From Pedobacter sp. SYP-B3415 (GTDB lineage: Bacteria; Bacteroidota; Bacteroidia; Sphingobacteriales; Sphingobacteriaceae): a stretch of DNA of 64,000 bases. The notes under the pieces were generated by a model. That model was not told where the DNA came from. It saw nothing but the letters and a program-made list of their open reading frames with translations, and ran no database searches. A program made the translations under genes and the position numbers. Within the stretch, counting starts at the first letter, position 1; each line of letters begins with the position of its first letter. The stretch is taken from positions 62,001 to 126,000 of the forward strand of contig NZ_RXNQ01000033.1 in assembly GCF_004138205.1 (NCBI RefSeq). Reading direction: 5' to 3'. Positions 16,184 to 25,682 of the stretch are shown here, one piece after another.

Positions 16184-17449
16184 CTATTGGTGCCTGTTTC
16201 CGCGGCTGTAAAATTTCCGCTTGTTTGCGCTTTTAGGTCCGCCTTTGCTGCCTCCTCCTTTTGAGTCTTTCTGCGCCGGCCGCTTCACCTCGTTTTTTGC
16301 CAGCATGTTCTGCCAGCTAAGCGGGTAGGGGTGGTCTTCGATAATTGGAATGGTCCGTTTGATGAGTTTGTGGATATCGATCAGGTACTCATTTTCTTCA
16401 GAGTCTACAAATGATATCGCGTGACCACTTGCTCCGGCCCGACCTGTACGACCGATACGGTGCACATAGGTCTCAGGGACGTTCGGCAAGTCATAGTTGA
16501 ATACATGCGTCAGTTCATCGATGTCGATACCGCGGGCGGCAATATCTGTGGCGACCAGGATTCGGGTGCTTTTATCTTTAAAATTGGTCAGAGCCCGCTG
16601 ACGCGCGTTCTGCGACTTGTTGCCATGTATCGCCTCAGCCTTAATACCTGCCTTCCACAGGTCTTTTGCAATGCGGTCGGCGCCATGTTTGGTACGGGTA
16701 AACACAAGTGCCGTTACAATGTTTTCATCCTGCAGCAGGTGAATCAGCAATTTCTTTTTCTCGTTCTTGTCTACAAAATAAACCGACTGGTTGATGGTTT
16801 CAGCCGTCGATGATACCGGCGTTACCTCTACAGTAACCGGGTTGTTCAGGATCGTGTTTGCCAGCTTTTGAATCTCAGGCGGCATCGTTGCCGAGAAAAA
16901 CAAGGTCTGTCGTTTCTGTGGCAATTTTGCAACTACCTTTTTAACATCATGAATAAAACCCATATCAAGCATGCGGTCGGCTTCATCCAGAACGAAAATT
17001 TCCAGGTCGGCCAGGCTGATGTGACCCTGGTTCATCAAATCGAGCAGGCGTCCGGGTGTAGCAACGAGGATATCAGTTCCCTTTCGCAGCGCATCTACCT
17101 GGGGTTGCTGGCCAACGCCGCCAAAAATAACCGTCGATTTTTCAGGCAGGTTTTTGCCATAGGCTGTAAAACTTTCCTGTATCTGGATAGCTAGTTCGCG
17201 GGTAGGTGTGAGAATAAGCGCTTTGATTGCCTTTTTCGGTTTCTGTCTGTGCCGCATATGCAAAATTTGCAGCATGGGAATAGCAAAGGCGGCTGTTTTC
17301 CCGGTTCCTGTCTGTGCACAGCCAAGAAGATCTTTGAGTTTTAATATACTTGGTATAGCCTGTTCCTGAATCGGGGTAGGCTTGGTGTAACCTTCGCTCT
17401 GAAGTGCCTCGGCAATCGGTGCGATCAGGTTCAATTTTTCGAATGACAT
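16184..17449 (-). CDS. DEAD-box ATP-dependent RNA helicase (RhlE-like)
   Basis: RNA helicase of 421 residues, acting in ribosome assembly or mRNA turnover. All core motifs are visible in order: the Q motif with TPIQEQAIP, motif [17 protein letters not shown], motif [13 protein letters not shown], motif III SAT, and motif [13 protein letters not shown] basic Gly/Lys/Ser-rich tail (from about residue 390) follows, as is usual for RhlE-type proteins. The start is the ATG at 17449; translation further upstream would run through a G/C homopolymer and non-family sequence. Cold or growth-phase control is likely in general but not shown here. Confidence 0.9.
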   Translation of the reverse strand: MSFEKLNLIAPIAEALQSEGYTKPTPIQEQAIPSILKLKDLLGCAQTGTGKTAAFAIPMLQILHMRHRQKPKKAIKALILTPTRELAIQIQESFTAYGKNLPEKSTVIFGGVGQQPQVDALRKGTDILVATPGRLLDLMNQGHISLADLEIFVLDEADRMLDMGFIHDVKKVVAKLPQKRQTLFFSATMPPEIQKLANTILNNPVTVEVTPVSSTAETINQSVYFVDKNEKKKLLIHLLQDENIVTALVFTRTKHGADRIAKDLWKAGIKAEAIHGNKSQNARQRALTNFKDKSTRILVATDIAARGIDIDELTHVFNYDLPNVPETYVHRIGRTGRAGASGHAISFVDSEENEYLIDIHKLIKRTIPIIEDHPYPLSWQNMLAKNEVKRPAQKDSKGGGSKGGPKSANKRKFYSRGNRHQ

Positions 17450-17539
17450 GTCAATTAAATAAAGCAGATACGCTCTGTCGGTATCTGGCCTGCAAAGATA
17501 CGGCAAAAAGGTGGGATGGGGAAATGCTGCCGCGCGGCA

Positions 17540-17549
17540 GGGGGGGGGG
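17540..17549 (+). repeat. G10 homopolymer upstream of the helicase gene
   Basis: Ten consecutive G residues in the gap before the helicase gene (about 91 bases upstream of its start, on the opposite strand). Such tracts are prone to slippage; here it is outside coding sequence. Confidence 0.6.
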
Positions 17550-17605
17550 CCAAGGTCTATGTGCAGCATCGCGCCCCAGTCGCCTGGATAGAGCTCGACT
17601 CCTGC

Positions 17606-17638
17606 AAAGTTGGTAGCTTTCGCAAAGCTACCAACTTT
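17606..17638. repeat. Perfect 15-bp inverted repeat
   Basis: AAAGTTGGTAGCTTT (17606-17620) and its exact complement (17624-17638) flank the 3-base loop CGC. It lies 25 bases past the end of the transporter gene on the minus strand. There is no U-tract on the minus strand, so it is not a standard terminator, though it may stabilise the mRNA 3' end. Confidence 0.7.
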
Positions 17639-17662
17639 AAGTTAAAAAAATACTATTTGTAG

Positions 17663-19006
17663 CTAATTTCTTTCCTTAAAACGACTAAAACAAAGTAAGG
17701 CTACTACGCATAGTACAAAGCCTAGGATACCGTTTAGCCGTAGGCCGAAATCATTTCCCGGGTCTTTGCCGTAAACCGTCAGCATAGCGAAAACACCTAT
17801 ACCGATAGTCTGACCAAGTTTAACAAACAGATATTTGACCGCGAAAAACATGCCTTCGCGGTTTTCGCCGGTTTCTTCAGCCTCCCGTTGTGCAATGTCG
17901 GCCAGAATGGCGTTAGGCAAAATGCCCAGCGCAGCAAGTGGAAACGATGCCGATACAACAAGTACTCCGATCTGCATCTTTGGTGTCATGGGCAGGCGCC
18001 CCAGAAAATAGATCGTTACGAAGATCAGACTGAGTACCGCAAACGCCACCAGAACGATTGGCCGTTTACCAAATCTTGCTGAACCATAATTGATCAGCGG
18101 ATAAAACAGGAGGGAACTCAGTACCATGATGGCCATGAATTTTCCGCCTTCTGCTTCGGGCAATCCCAGTAATACCGTTACGAAATACAGAAGTCCGCTT
18201 GAAATGATGCTCAATGCAGTATAGTAGGCGAAGTCTGAAATGAGATAGTATTTAAAATTGCTGTTTCTGAAGGTGCTTTTAATTGCACGAAAAAATGGGA
18301 TGTGCGCCGATTGACCACGCGTAAACTTTCGCTCATCAATAGACAGGATCGGCAGCAGCATCGCAGCGCCTGCAAGTGTAGCCAGCGACCAAATCGTAAA
18401 CTGTACAGCCCGCGCCCGTTCCGGTACCGCAAAAACATCCTGAACCAGATCTGCAAAGTTATTGACGAGCGCAGAAATGATAATGCCCACCACAAACCCA
18501 ACCTGCTGAAATGTGGAGAGTCTTACCTTCTGAGGCTGCGTGTGCGCCAGTTCGGCAAGCAACGCATTATAGGGAATGATGTAAGAAGTTACTGAAACAA
18601 AAAACAGACACAGCAAAATAACCAGCCACCAGGCGTTACCTGTGCTTGCTGCGGCGTGCGGCGGTGTGAAGACGAGGCAGCAGCATACCACGGAAGGAAC
18701 AATTGCCCAGCGCATGATCGGTATGCGCCGGCCCCGGGGGTTCGTGCTTCTGTCGCTCACCGCAGCGATGAACGGATCGTACAAGGCATCAACCAACCTT
18801 CCAGAGGCCGCGATCAGCGACAAAACATTAAAAATGCCAAAAAAAAGCAATTGGGGCACGAGCACGGGCAGCCCGGCATTGTTGGGCGGCAGGTAGAAAT
18901 AGGGAAGCATGACGATGATCAGGTTGCTCATGATGCTCCAGCCCATCATGCCTGCTGCGTAAGCGTATTCTTGTTTTTTATTCAGAGTGATCGGTAGGGA
19001 TGACAT
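17663..19006 (-). CDS. MFS sugar transporter, GPH (glycoside-pentoside-hexuronide) type
   Basis: Inner-membrane cation:sugar symporter candidate, 447 residues with about 12 hydrophobic segments. The N-terminal half carries the GPH signature GRLVDALYDPFIAAVSDRS followed by GRRIPIMRW. The start used is the ATG at 19006, whose A is shared with the TGA of the permease gene upstream, so the two are translationally coupled; an adjacent TTG one codon earlier is less likely. The substrate is unknown. No polysaccharide-use genes are next to it. Confidence 0.85.
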   Translation of the reverse strand: MSSLPITLNKKQEYAYAAGMMGWSIMSNLIIVMLPYFYLPPNNAGLPVLVPQLLFFGIFNVLSLIAASGRLVDALYDPFIAAVSDRSTNPRGRRIPIMRWAIVPSVVCCCLVFTPPHAAASTGNAWWLVILLCLFFVSVTSYIIPYNALLAELAHTQPQKVRLSTFQQVGFVVGIIISALVNNFADLVQDVFAVPERARAVQFTIWSLATLAGAAMLLPILSIDERKFTRGQSAHIPFFRAIKSTFRNSNFKYYLISDFAYYTALSIISSGLLYFVTVLLGLPEAEGGKFMAIMVLSSLLFYPLINYGSARFGKRPIVLVAFAVLSLIFVTIYFLGRLPMTPKMQIGVLVVSASFPLAALGILPNAILADIAQREAEETGENREGMFFAVKYLFVKLGQTIGIGVFAMLTVYGKDPGNDFGLRLNGILGFVLCVVALLCFSRFKERN

Positions 19007-20343
19007 CAAGTCGCGGTTTTTCTCTTGTTTACGGCATGAAAGATAAAGTAAATGAGGCAGAAGCCTGCAAATGCGCCGACCCCTGTCAGTGCAGCCGCGG
19101 GATCATCGCCATAAATGCTAACGGCTACAAATACATAGGCCAGGATGAACAGAAGAGGGATAAACGGGTATAACTTTACTTTGTAAAAAGTACTCTCATC
19201 CTTCCCTGCCTGCGCTTTTCTTAACATAAAGATCGCTGCTGCGCCGCTTGCCATGCTGATACATTCCAGGAAAATAGTGTAGTTTAAAATCTTATCAAAG
19301 GTCTTTGCAAAGAAAATGATCAGTACAGCCATGGCCGTATATACGCTCAGACTTACTGCCATGACATTTTTCCTTTTCGTAGTTTGGGAAAAAACCGCAG
19401 GCAGGGCGCGCTCCTGACCCATGGCAAACATAATGCGTGGGTTGCTGAGCAGATTCACGTTTACATAGCCTAAAACCGACAGAAAAATAAGCACCGAAAG
19501 GATGGTATAACCCTTTGGCCCGAAAATGCTGCCAGCCAGTATAGCTGCTATACTGTCGGCCGAGCCCAGTGCGTCAAAGCCGATTACCCATACATAGGCG
19601 TAATTGATCAGGAGATACAAAGAGATAATGAGCAGGAGACCGATAATAATGGCACGCGGCAAGATACGCCTTGCCTCTTTGGTTTCGCCGCCAAAGTTTA
19701 TCGTGGCCTGGTATCCGGCGAAGCTGAAAGAAACGGCGATCAGGCACAAACCAAGCATTTTCCCGTAATCCTGCCAGCCCGTTGCCGCCGGCAGAACTGT
19801 CCCTGATGCAGGCGCCTGAGGAGTGAAAAGTATTGCAGAAATCAGTACCACTACCGTAAGAATTTTTACAATGGTCAGCACATTTTGTGTCTTCGAACTT
19901 GCTTTTAACCCAAGCAGGTTTATGCAGTATAACAGTAATATGCTTGCAATGGCAATGCCCCCGCGGTATGTTTCGTCGGTCGCTTTTTCCGGGAAAAAGA
20001 TGGCGCAGATATATTCCGAACCAATCAGTGTTACCGCCGCTACCGATGCAGCTGAAGAAACAATTCCTATACAGTTGATTGAAAATGCAACCGCCGGATG
20101 ATAACCAATAGAAAAGATCTTATAGTATGCTCCGGTCAGCGGGTAACGGGAGCCGATCTCGGCAAAAGTGAGTGCGCCGCAAAGCGCAACGACCCCGCCG
20201 GCTATCCAGGCAGCAAAAAACAACTCGACACTGCCCGCCTTTGCAGCCACGTTTACCGGGGTGCGGAAAATGCCCATCCCGATGACCAGGCTTACAACAA
20301 TCATGGCCAGATCAAAAAGGGAAAGTTGTTTTTTTATTTGCAT
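19006..20343 (-). CDS. APC-family amino acid permease
   Basis: Inner-membrane amino acid transporter of the APC superfamily, 445 residues with about 12 membrane segments. TM1 has the unwound-helix motif VSLVIGMGIFRTP, the substrate-binding GxG-type region, followed by FAEIGSRYPLTGAYYKI near residue 61, which is diagnostic for the family. It forms a two-gene unit with the downstream GPH transporter, sharing one base between stop and start. Which amino acid is carried cannot be judged. It is divergent from parE. Confidence 0.85.
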   Translation of the reverse strand: MQIKKQLSLFDLAMIVVSLVIGMGIFRTPVNVAAKAGSVELFFAAWIAGGVVALCGALTFAEIGSRYPLTGAYYKIFSIGYHPAVAFSINCIGIVSSAASVAAVTLIGSEYICAIFFPEKATDETYRGGIAIASILLLYCINLLGLKASSKTQNVLTIVKILTVVVLISAILFTPQAPASGTVLPAATGWQDYGKMLGLCLIAVSFSFAGYQATINFGGETKEARRILPRAIIIGLLLIISLYLLINYAYVWVIGFDALGSADSIAAILAGSIFGPKGYTILSVLIFLSVLGYVNVNLLSNPRIMFAMGQERALPAVFSQTTKRKNVMAVSLSVYTAMAVLIIFFAKTFDKILNYTIFLECISMASGAAAIFMLRKAQAGKDESTFYKVKLYPFIPLLFILAYVFVAVSIYGDDPAAALTGVGAFAGFCLIYFIFHAVNKRKTAT

Positions 20344-20425
20344 GTTTGGTGAGTATGGGGGCTGAAGATACGGCTAATTGTGTATTTGTTGAAACTTTCA
20401 GGCTGTGTCAGCCATAGAAAAATCA

Positions 20426-20433
20426 TAAATTTG
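20426..20433 (+). promoter_or_regulatory. Candidate -7 element before parE
   Basis: TAAATTTG matches TAnnTTTG, 72 bases before the parE start, in the 162-base divergent gap. No clear TTTG is seen at -33. Confidence 0.4.
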
Positions 20434-20505
20434 TATGTCGTAAAATCCTGCCTTCCGGCGATGCCTGGCATGCGCAGCATTCATCACCGCTAACTTTTGA
20501 AACAT

Positions 20506-22395
20506 ATGGCTGAAGCTACTTATAATGATGACAGTATTCGCTCGCTCGATTGGAAAGAACACATCAGGCTGCGTCCGGGTATGTATATCGGGAAACTTGG
20601 CGATGGCTCTTCGGCAGATGACGGCATTTACGTGTTGCTAAAGGAGATCGTAGACAATTCAATCGATGAATTTGTGATGGGTACGGGTAAAACCATCGAA
20701 ATCAACGTATCAGACCAAAAGGTAAGCGTGCGCGACTATGGTCGTGGCATTCCCCTGGGTAAAGTCATAGACTGCGTTTCCAAGATCAACACCGGCGGTA
20801 AATATGACAGCAATGCGTTCCAAAAGTCGGTGGGCTTAAATGGCGTTGGTACAAAGGCAGTAAATGCACTTTCAACCGTATTCACTGTGCAAAGCTACCG
20901 CGAAGGCAAAACTAAAAAAGCTGAATTTTCAAAAGGTGAACTGACGACAGAGCATCCTGAAATAGAGACCACCCAACGCAATGGTACGGCCATCAACTTC
21001 GTGCCGGATGAAAGTATTTTCCGGAACTTTCACTTTATCCCTGACTTTGTTGAAAAGATGATCTGGAACTATGTGTTCCTGAATACCGGGCTTACCGTCA
21101 ATTTCAATAACCAAAAGTATTTTTCAGAGCGTGGTCTTTACGATCTGCTTATGCGTGAGGCCGACGTAGACAGTCTTCGGTATCCAATCATCCACCTGAA
21201 GGGTAATGATATTGAGGTTGCCATGACGCATGGTCAGCAGTACGGTGAAGATTATCACTCTTTTGTGAACGGCCAGCATACTACGCAGGGAGGCACACAC
21301 CAGGCCGCCTTTCGTGAAGCGGTTGTAAAAACCATCAGGGAGTTTTACAAAAAAGAGTTTGATGCGGCAGACGTTCGCGCTTCTATCATCGCTGCGGTGT
21401 CGGTGCGGGTGCAGGAGCCCGTTTTCGAATCCCAGACAAAAACAAAACTCGGCTCTCTGAATATGGGCCCGGACGGACCAACTGTAAGGACCTTTGTTAA
21501 TGACTTTGTAAAAAAGGAGCTTGATGATTACCTGCATAAACATGGTGACGTTGCTGATGCGCTTCTGAAACGTATTCAGCAAAGTGAACGTGAACGCAAG
21601 GATATAGCCGGTATCAAAAAACTTGCGAACGACCGTGCGAAAAAGGCCTCACTTCACAATAAAAAACTCCGCGACTGTAAGGTACACTTCAACTCGACTC
21701 ATGAGCGGCGCTACGAAACAACCCTTTTTATTACGGAAGGTGATTCAGCTTCGGGATCGATCACAAAATCGCGCGATGTCGAAACTCAGGCTGTATTCAG
21801 TTTGAAAGGCAAACCGCTGAACTGTTACGAGCTTACCAAAAAGGTGGTGTACGAGAATGAAGAATTTAACCTGCTGCAGCATGCGTTAAATATTGAAGAT
21901 GGCATTGAAAACCTACATTACAACAATATCGTAATTGCTACAGATGCAGACGTGGATGGCATGCATATCAGGCTGCTGATGATGACGTTCTTTCTGCAGT
22001 TTTTCCCTGACCTGGTCCGTGCAGGCCATGTGTATATTCTCCAGACGCCTCTTTTCCGCGTGCGGAACAAGAAGGAGACGATCTATTGTTACAGTGACGA
22101 GGAGCGGCGTAACGCAATTGAAAAGCTGGGTAATAAACCGGAAATTACCCGCTTTAAAGGCCTTGGAGAAATCTCACCTGAAGAGTTCGGCCTGTTTATC
22201 GGTGCAGACATCAGGCTTGATCCGGTTATTTTGAAAGAACAAACCATCAAAAGCCTGCTCGAGTATTACATGGGTAAGAACACGCCAGAGCGGCAGCAGC
22301 ATATTATCAGAAATCTGCGTATAGAAAAAGATGAAATTGCCCCTGAAAAGGCAATTGACCTGGACGACTCCGTAGTGACCGGTGAAGTAGCTTAA
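20506..22395 (+). CDS. parE: DNA topoisomerase IV subunit B
   Basis: ATPase subunit of topoisomerase IV, which decatenates daughter chromosomes. The product has 629 residues from the ATG at 20506 (a TTG 9 bases earlier is possible). The GHKL ATPase shows [18 protein letters not shown] and [13 protein letters not shown]; the TOPRIM domain shows [16 protein letters not shown] and [12 protein letters not shown]. The lack of the long GyrB insert and the length fit ParE rather than GyrB. The matching subunit, parC, lies 9 kb downstream on the same strand. It ends 2 bases from the convergent yihY-like gene. Confidence 0.9.
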   Translation: MAEATYNDDSIRSLDWKEHIRLRPGMYIGKLGDGSSADDGIYVLLKEIVDNSIDEFVMGTGKTIEINVSDQKVSVRDYGRGIPLGKVIDCVSKINTGGKYDSNAFQKSVGLNGVGTKAVNALSTVFTVQSYREGKTKKAEFSKGELTTEHPEIETTQRNGTAINFVPDESIFRNFHFIPDFVEKMIWNYVFLNTGLTVNFNNQKYFSERGLYDLLMREADVDSLRYPIIHLKGNDIEVAMTHGQQYGEDYHSFVNGQHTTQGGTHQAAFREAVVKTIREFYKKEFDAADVRASIIAAVSVRVQEPVFESQTKTKLGSLNMGPDGPTVRTFVNDFVKKELDDYLHKHGDVADALLKRIQQSERERKDIAGIKKLANDRAKKASLHNKKLRDCKVHFNSTHERRYETTLFITEGDSASGSITKSRDVETQAVFSLKGKPLNCYELTKKVVYENEEFNLLQHALNIEDGIENLHYNNIVIATDADVDGMHIRLLMMTFFLQFFPDLVRAGHVYILQTPLFRVRNKKETIYCYSDEERRNAIEKLGNKPEITRFKGLGEISPEEFGLFIGADIRLDPVILKEQTIKSLLEYYMGKNTPERQQHIIRNLRIEKDEIAPEKAIDLDDSVVTGEVA

Positions 22396-22397
22396 TA

Positions 22398-23387
22398 TCA
22401 GGATTCCGTCGTTTCTTCCGGATGCTGCGGCGGCAGTTCGCTTACTTCTTTCTCAATGATGACGGTTTTCAGATGCACCGCGTATTTTGTGGGTTTTATC
22501 CCTTCGTCAAACTTTTCGGCGAATGCCTGCGTAAATTCTGCACCGAAGTACAGAATAACTGCAGTATAATAAATCCAGGTAAGAATGACGATGATTGATC
22601 CGGCGGCGCCGAAAGCAAGTCCCGGATTGGATTTCTCCAGATAAATGCCGATTGCCCATTTGCCAAGGCCGAATAACAGCGCCGTGAATCCGGCTCCAAC
22701 CAGCGCGGATTTCCATCTCAGGACGACATCCGGTAATACCTTGAAGATAATGGCAAAGATTGTCGTTACGACTGCAAACGTCAGCACGTTATTGACAAGC
22801 ATGACGATAAATGTCGTGGTGCTGTCTATTTCAGGGATATAACGGTGTAAAAATCGCTGAATTTTATCGCCGAAGCTAAGCACAATGCTGTTGATAACAA
22901 GCGAAACCAGCAGCAAAAAACCCATGGAGACGATCAGAGAAAATGAGAGCAGCCGGTTGGTGATTAGTTTCTTCCAGCCTTTCTTTGGCACGGCCTTCAC
23001 CTTCCAGATCATATTTATGCTGTCCTGGATTTCGATAAAGATTGCTGTTGCACCCATAATAAGGGTAACAATACCGATGATCAGGCCGATCGAACTTTTG
23101 CCAGACAGGTTGGCATTGTTTACGAATCCCTGGATTTGCGCGGCGGCTTCGGCCCCGACAAATTCATTAATCTCCCCGAATAGTTTACCCTCCAGCGCTT
23201 CCTCCTTGTACAGAATGCTTGTTACCGAAAGAATGATCAGCAGCAGCGGAGTAAGCGAAAACAGGGTATAATAGGCCAGGGCAGCGCTGAGTTTCATAAC
23301 CCTGTCTTCGCTGAAACCTTTGCCGGCTGCGGCCAGCAGCTGGTAAGTATTTGTTCCGAATTTCTTTATCTTGTTTATTGTAGTCAT
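22398..23387 (-). CDS. YihY/BrkB family inner-membrane protein
   Basis: Integral membrane protein of 329 residues in the YihY/BrkB (formerly RNase BN) family, with about six hydrophobic segments. The conserved N-terminal motif AALAYYTLFSLTPLLLIILS and the later segment GSIIVILTWIYYTAVILYFGAEFT are family hallmarks. The C terminus is polar (VSELPPQHPEETTES). The biochemical role is not established; the old RNase name is not supported. It is downstream of tamL on the same strand with a 3-base gap, so it probably belongs to the tamB-tamL transcript. Confidence 0.85.
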   Translation of the reverse strand: MTTINKIKKFGTNTYQLLAAAGKGFSEDRVMKLSAALAYYTLFSLTPLLLIILSVTSILYKEEALEGKLFGEINEFVGAEAAAQIQGFVNNANLSGKSSIGLIIGIVTLIMGATAIFIEIQDSINMIWKVKAVPKKGWKKLITNRLLSFSLIVSMGFLLLVSLVINSIVLSFGDKIQRFLHRYIPEIDSTTTFIVMLVNNVLTFAVVTTIFAIIFKVLPDVVLRWKSALVGAGFTALLFGLGKWAIGIYLEKSNPGLAFGAAGSIIVILTWIYYTAVILYFGAEFTQAFAEKFDEGIKPTKYAVHLKTVIIEKEVSELPPQHPEETTES

Positions 23388-23390
23388 TGT

Positions 23391-25682
23391 CTAGAATGGA
23401 TATCCGATACCGATATTGAGGATCAGGTTTTCTCTTCTCCAGCCCTTATCGCCAAAGGCCACCTCATCAAATACCCAGCGTTGCCCCTCAGGCAGGTATG
23501 GTTTACGGATAGGAAAAGCAAGGTCAAGACGAACAACAAATATGCTGGCATCTACACGTAAGCCGGCACCGGTACCAACCGCAAGTTCATCAAACGCATT
23601 TGAAAGCCTGAATTGTGATCCGGGCCGGAGCGGGTCTTCCCGTCTTAGCCAGACGTTACCGGCATCGACGAACAGGGCGCCATAAAGTACACTGACAAGT
23701 TTTGCACGAAGTTCTGTATTCAACATCATCTTCACATCACCGCCCTGGTCTGCGAAGAGCGCATTCGGGCTTACGCGGTAGGTGCCCGGACCGAGCGATC
23801 GGGCTGCAAAAGCTCTGATGTCATTACTTCCGCCTGCAAAGAACTGCCTCACAAATGGCAGAGAGGAACTGTTGCCGTATGCATACCCGTAACCGAGGTT
23901 CAGCCGGTTTGCCCAGGTGAGCCCCCGCGTGATTTTGAAGTAATCGCGCAGATCTGCCTCGAAACGCACAAACTGTGTAAGGGATGTATTAAAAAGGCGT
24001 TTTGAACCGTCCTCTTTTTCTTTAAAGAACAACCCGACCACATTACCTGCCGTCTGCACATTGCCCATAAAGAAGAGGTTATTGCGGCGGGTCTGATCAA
24101 TCTGGTTATTGTACGTATAGGTATAGTTTGAACCGATGATGAACTGATTCTCATATGTGCTGAACAAAACAGGGTTGTTCTGTCTTGCCAGGCGGAAGGA
24201 ATCCGTCTGACTGATCAGCTTCACGAAGTTGATGGAGATCGGGTTTAGTACGTGTTCCTTAAATGCGCTTTCCTTCCAGTTGTAACCAAATTCGCCTTTG
24301 GCAGAACCCATAGAAAAATAATTGGCGCGGTTGATCAGCTGGAAGCCCAGCGTCACATTGGTTTTGGGTACGAAAGCACTTGTGCTCTTTGGCTCAAAAA
24401 ACGGCGTGATGAAACGCGGGAAAGAAAGTTTTCCTTCGGCGCTTAGTGAATAAGAGCTTACACCAGCCTGCGTTCCTTTAACCTGTGTTTCGAATCCGCC
24501 GCCTACACTTATATTAAGCTGTTCGGCACCGCGGAATACATTGCGGGTCAGCTGTGTCAGCGTTACTTCAGAACCGACAAAGTTATTTGATTTACTTGTT
24601 CCGGTAACAGCGAGTGAAAGCGAGTTTCTTTTCAATGGTGTCAGATACACACTTAAATCAAGCTGGTTATTTTTGAAACTGTCGACCGGATTAAATTCTG
24701 CCTTTACAAACTTAAAGGTGTTCAGGTTCACCAGACGGTTCAGTGAAAGATTATGGTCCCTGCGGTTATAAACATCCCCTTTGTTGAAGAAGATCATGCG
24801 CTCAAAAACCTGCGGTTTGAACGTGTTGCGCCGATCATATATCTCAAAATCTTTGTATTGAACCGGTTTGGTTCGTCTGATGACAGAATCAAGGTTCAGG
24901 TAATAGTTAGGATAGATCCGGATGTTGTTGATCGTATATGGTTTCAACGACGCATCAGGCGTTGTTTCTTTAACCCTGAGGTTTACGTTTACTTCGTGTT
25001 TACCTATCGTACTGTCTACCTTCAAGATCATATAGTCGGGGCTGAAATAAAAGAAGCCCTTTTCTTTAAGGTCATTGTCTATTCTTTCGCGTTCCTGTTT
25101 AAATACATCCAGACTATAATAAGAGCCCGGTTTCAACAGCGATTTTTCTTTGTTCGCATTCACAATTGCTGCGATAGGGGAGCTATCCGGCGGAAATGTC
25201 ACCCTGTTTATCTTGTATCGCTGGCCCGTATTAGCCGTATAGATTGCCTTGGTTTTGCGGTTTTTAGTTACGGTGTCGCCGGTTACAGTAGCCTGCAGAT
25301 AACCCTGGCTGATCAGGTTGCTGCGCAACACGTCATTATTCAGCTTCAGTCTTACCTCACTGCTCAATACAGGCGGTTCACCCACCTTGGTACGAAGCCA
25401 GTGGCGAAGGCCCTTTTTCTTCTTAGGTTCACCTGCGATGTTATAGATGTACAGCTTCGGACGCAGTCCAAGAATTTTCTTATTGGGCTTAGGTCTCGTT
25501 TTACTTTTCAGTTCAGCCTTCAGTCCCTTCTCGTCTTTAACCCGTCCCGAAGAGTCTGGGTTGATAACAATCTCCGCACCGGTATAGAGGTTTTGTCCCG
25601 GTTTCAGGTATTTAATGTTGCTGCAAGCGGCCAGTAAACCGGCAACCAGCAGGAGGCATAAAGGGTTAGTCTTTCTTATCAT
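23391..25682 (-). CDS. tamL: TamL, lipoprotein-type Omp85/BamA-family outer membrane protein
   Basis: Outer-membrane beta-barrel protein of the Omp85 superfamily, the Bacteroidota counterpart of TamA, working with TamB in outer-membrane assembly or lipid transport. The ATG at 25682 gives 763 residues and a lipoprotein signal ending LLAACS, with the lipid-bearing Cys near residue 21. POTRA-like repeats occupy roughly residues 80-380, and the barrel follows to the final aromatic residue (GIGYPF). It overlaps the end of tamB by 17 bases. A start 33 bases earlier is possible but weakens the signal peptide. Confidence 0.85.
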   Translation of the reverse strand: MIRKTNPLCLLLVAGLLAACSNIKYLKPGQNLYTGAEIVINPDSSGRVKDEKGLKAELKSKTRPKPNKKILGLRPKLYIYNIAGEPKKKKGLRHWLRTKVGEPPVLSSEVRLKLNNDVLRSNLISQGYLQATVTGDTVTKNRKTKAIYTANTGQRYKINRVTFPPDSSPIAAIVNANKEKSLLKPGSYYSLDVFKQERERIDNDLKEKGFFYFSPDYMILKVDSTIGKHEVNVNLRVKETTPDASLKPYTINNIRIYPNYYLNLDSVIRRTKPVQYKDFEIYDRRNTFKPQVFERMIFFNKGDVYNRRDHNLSLNRLVNLNTFKFVKAEFNPVDSFKNNQLDLSVYLTPLKRNSLSLAVTGTSKSNNFVGSEVTLTQLTRNVFRGAEQLNISVGGGFETQVKGTQAGVSSYSLSAEGKLSFPRFITPFFEPKSTSAFVPKTNVTLGFQLINRANYFSMGSAKGEFGYNWKESAFKEHVLNPISINFVKLISQTDSFRLARQNNPVLFSTYENQFIIGSNYTYTYNNQIDQTRRNNLFFMGNVQTAGNVVGLFFKEKEDGSKRLFNTSLTQFVRFEADLRDYFKITRGLTWANRLNLGYGYAYGNSSSLPFVRQFFAGGSNDIRAFAARSLGPGTYRVSPNALFADQGGDVKMMLNTELRAKLVSVLYGALFVDAGNVWLRREDPLRPGSQFRLSNAFDELAVGTGAGLRVDASIFVVRLDLAFPIRKPYLPEGQRWVFDEVAFGDKGWRRENLILNIGIGYPF

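Noticed and set aside
22398..23387. Annotation of the YihY-family gene as ribonuclease BN
   Set aside because: The old RNase BN name came from a misassignment; the protein is an integral membrane protein without nuclease motifs.
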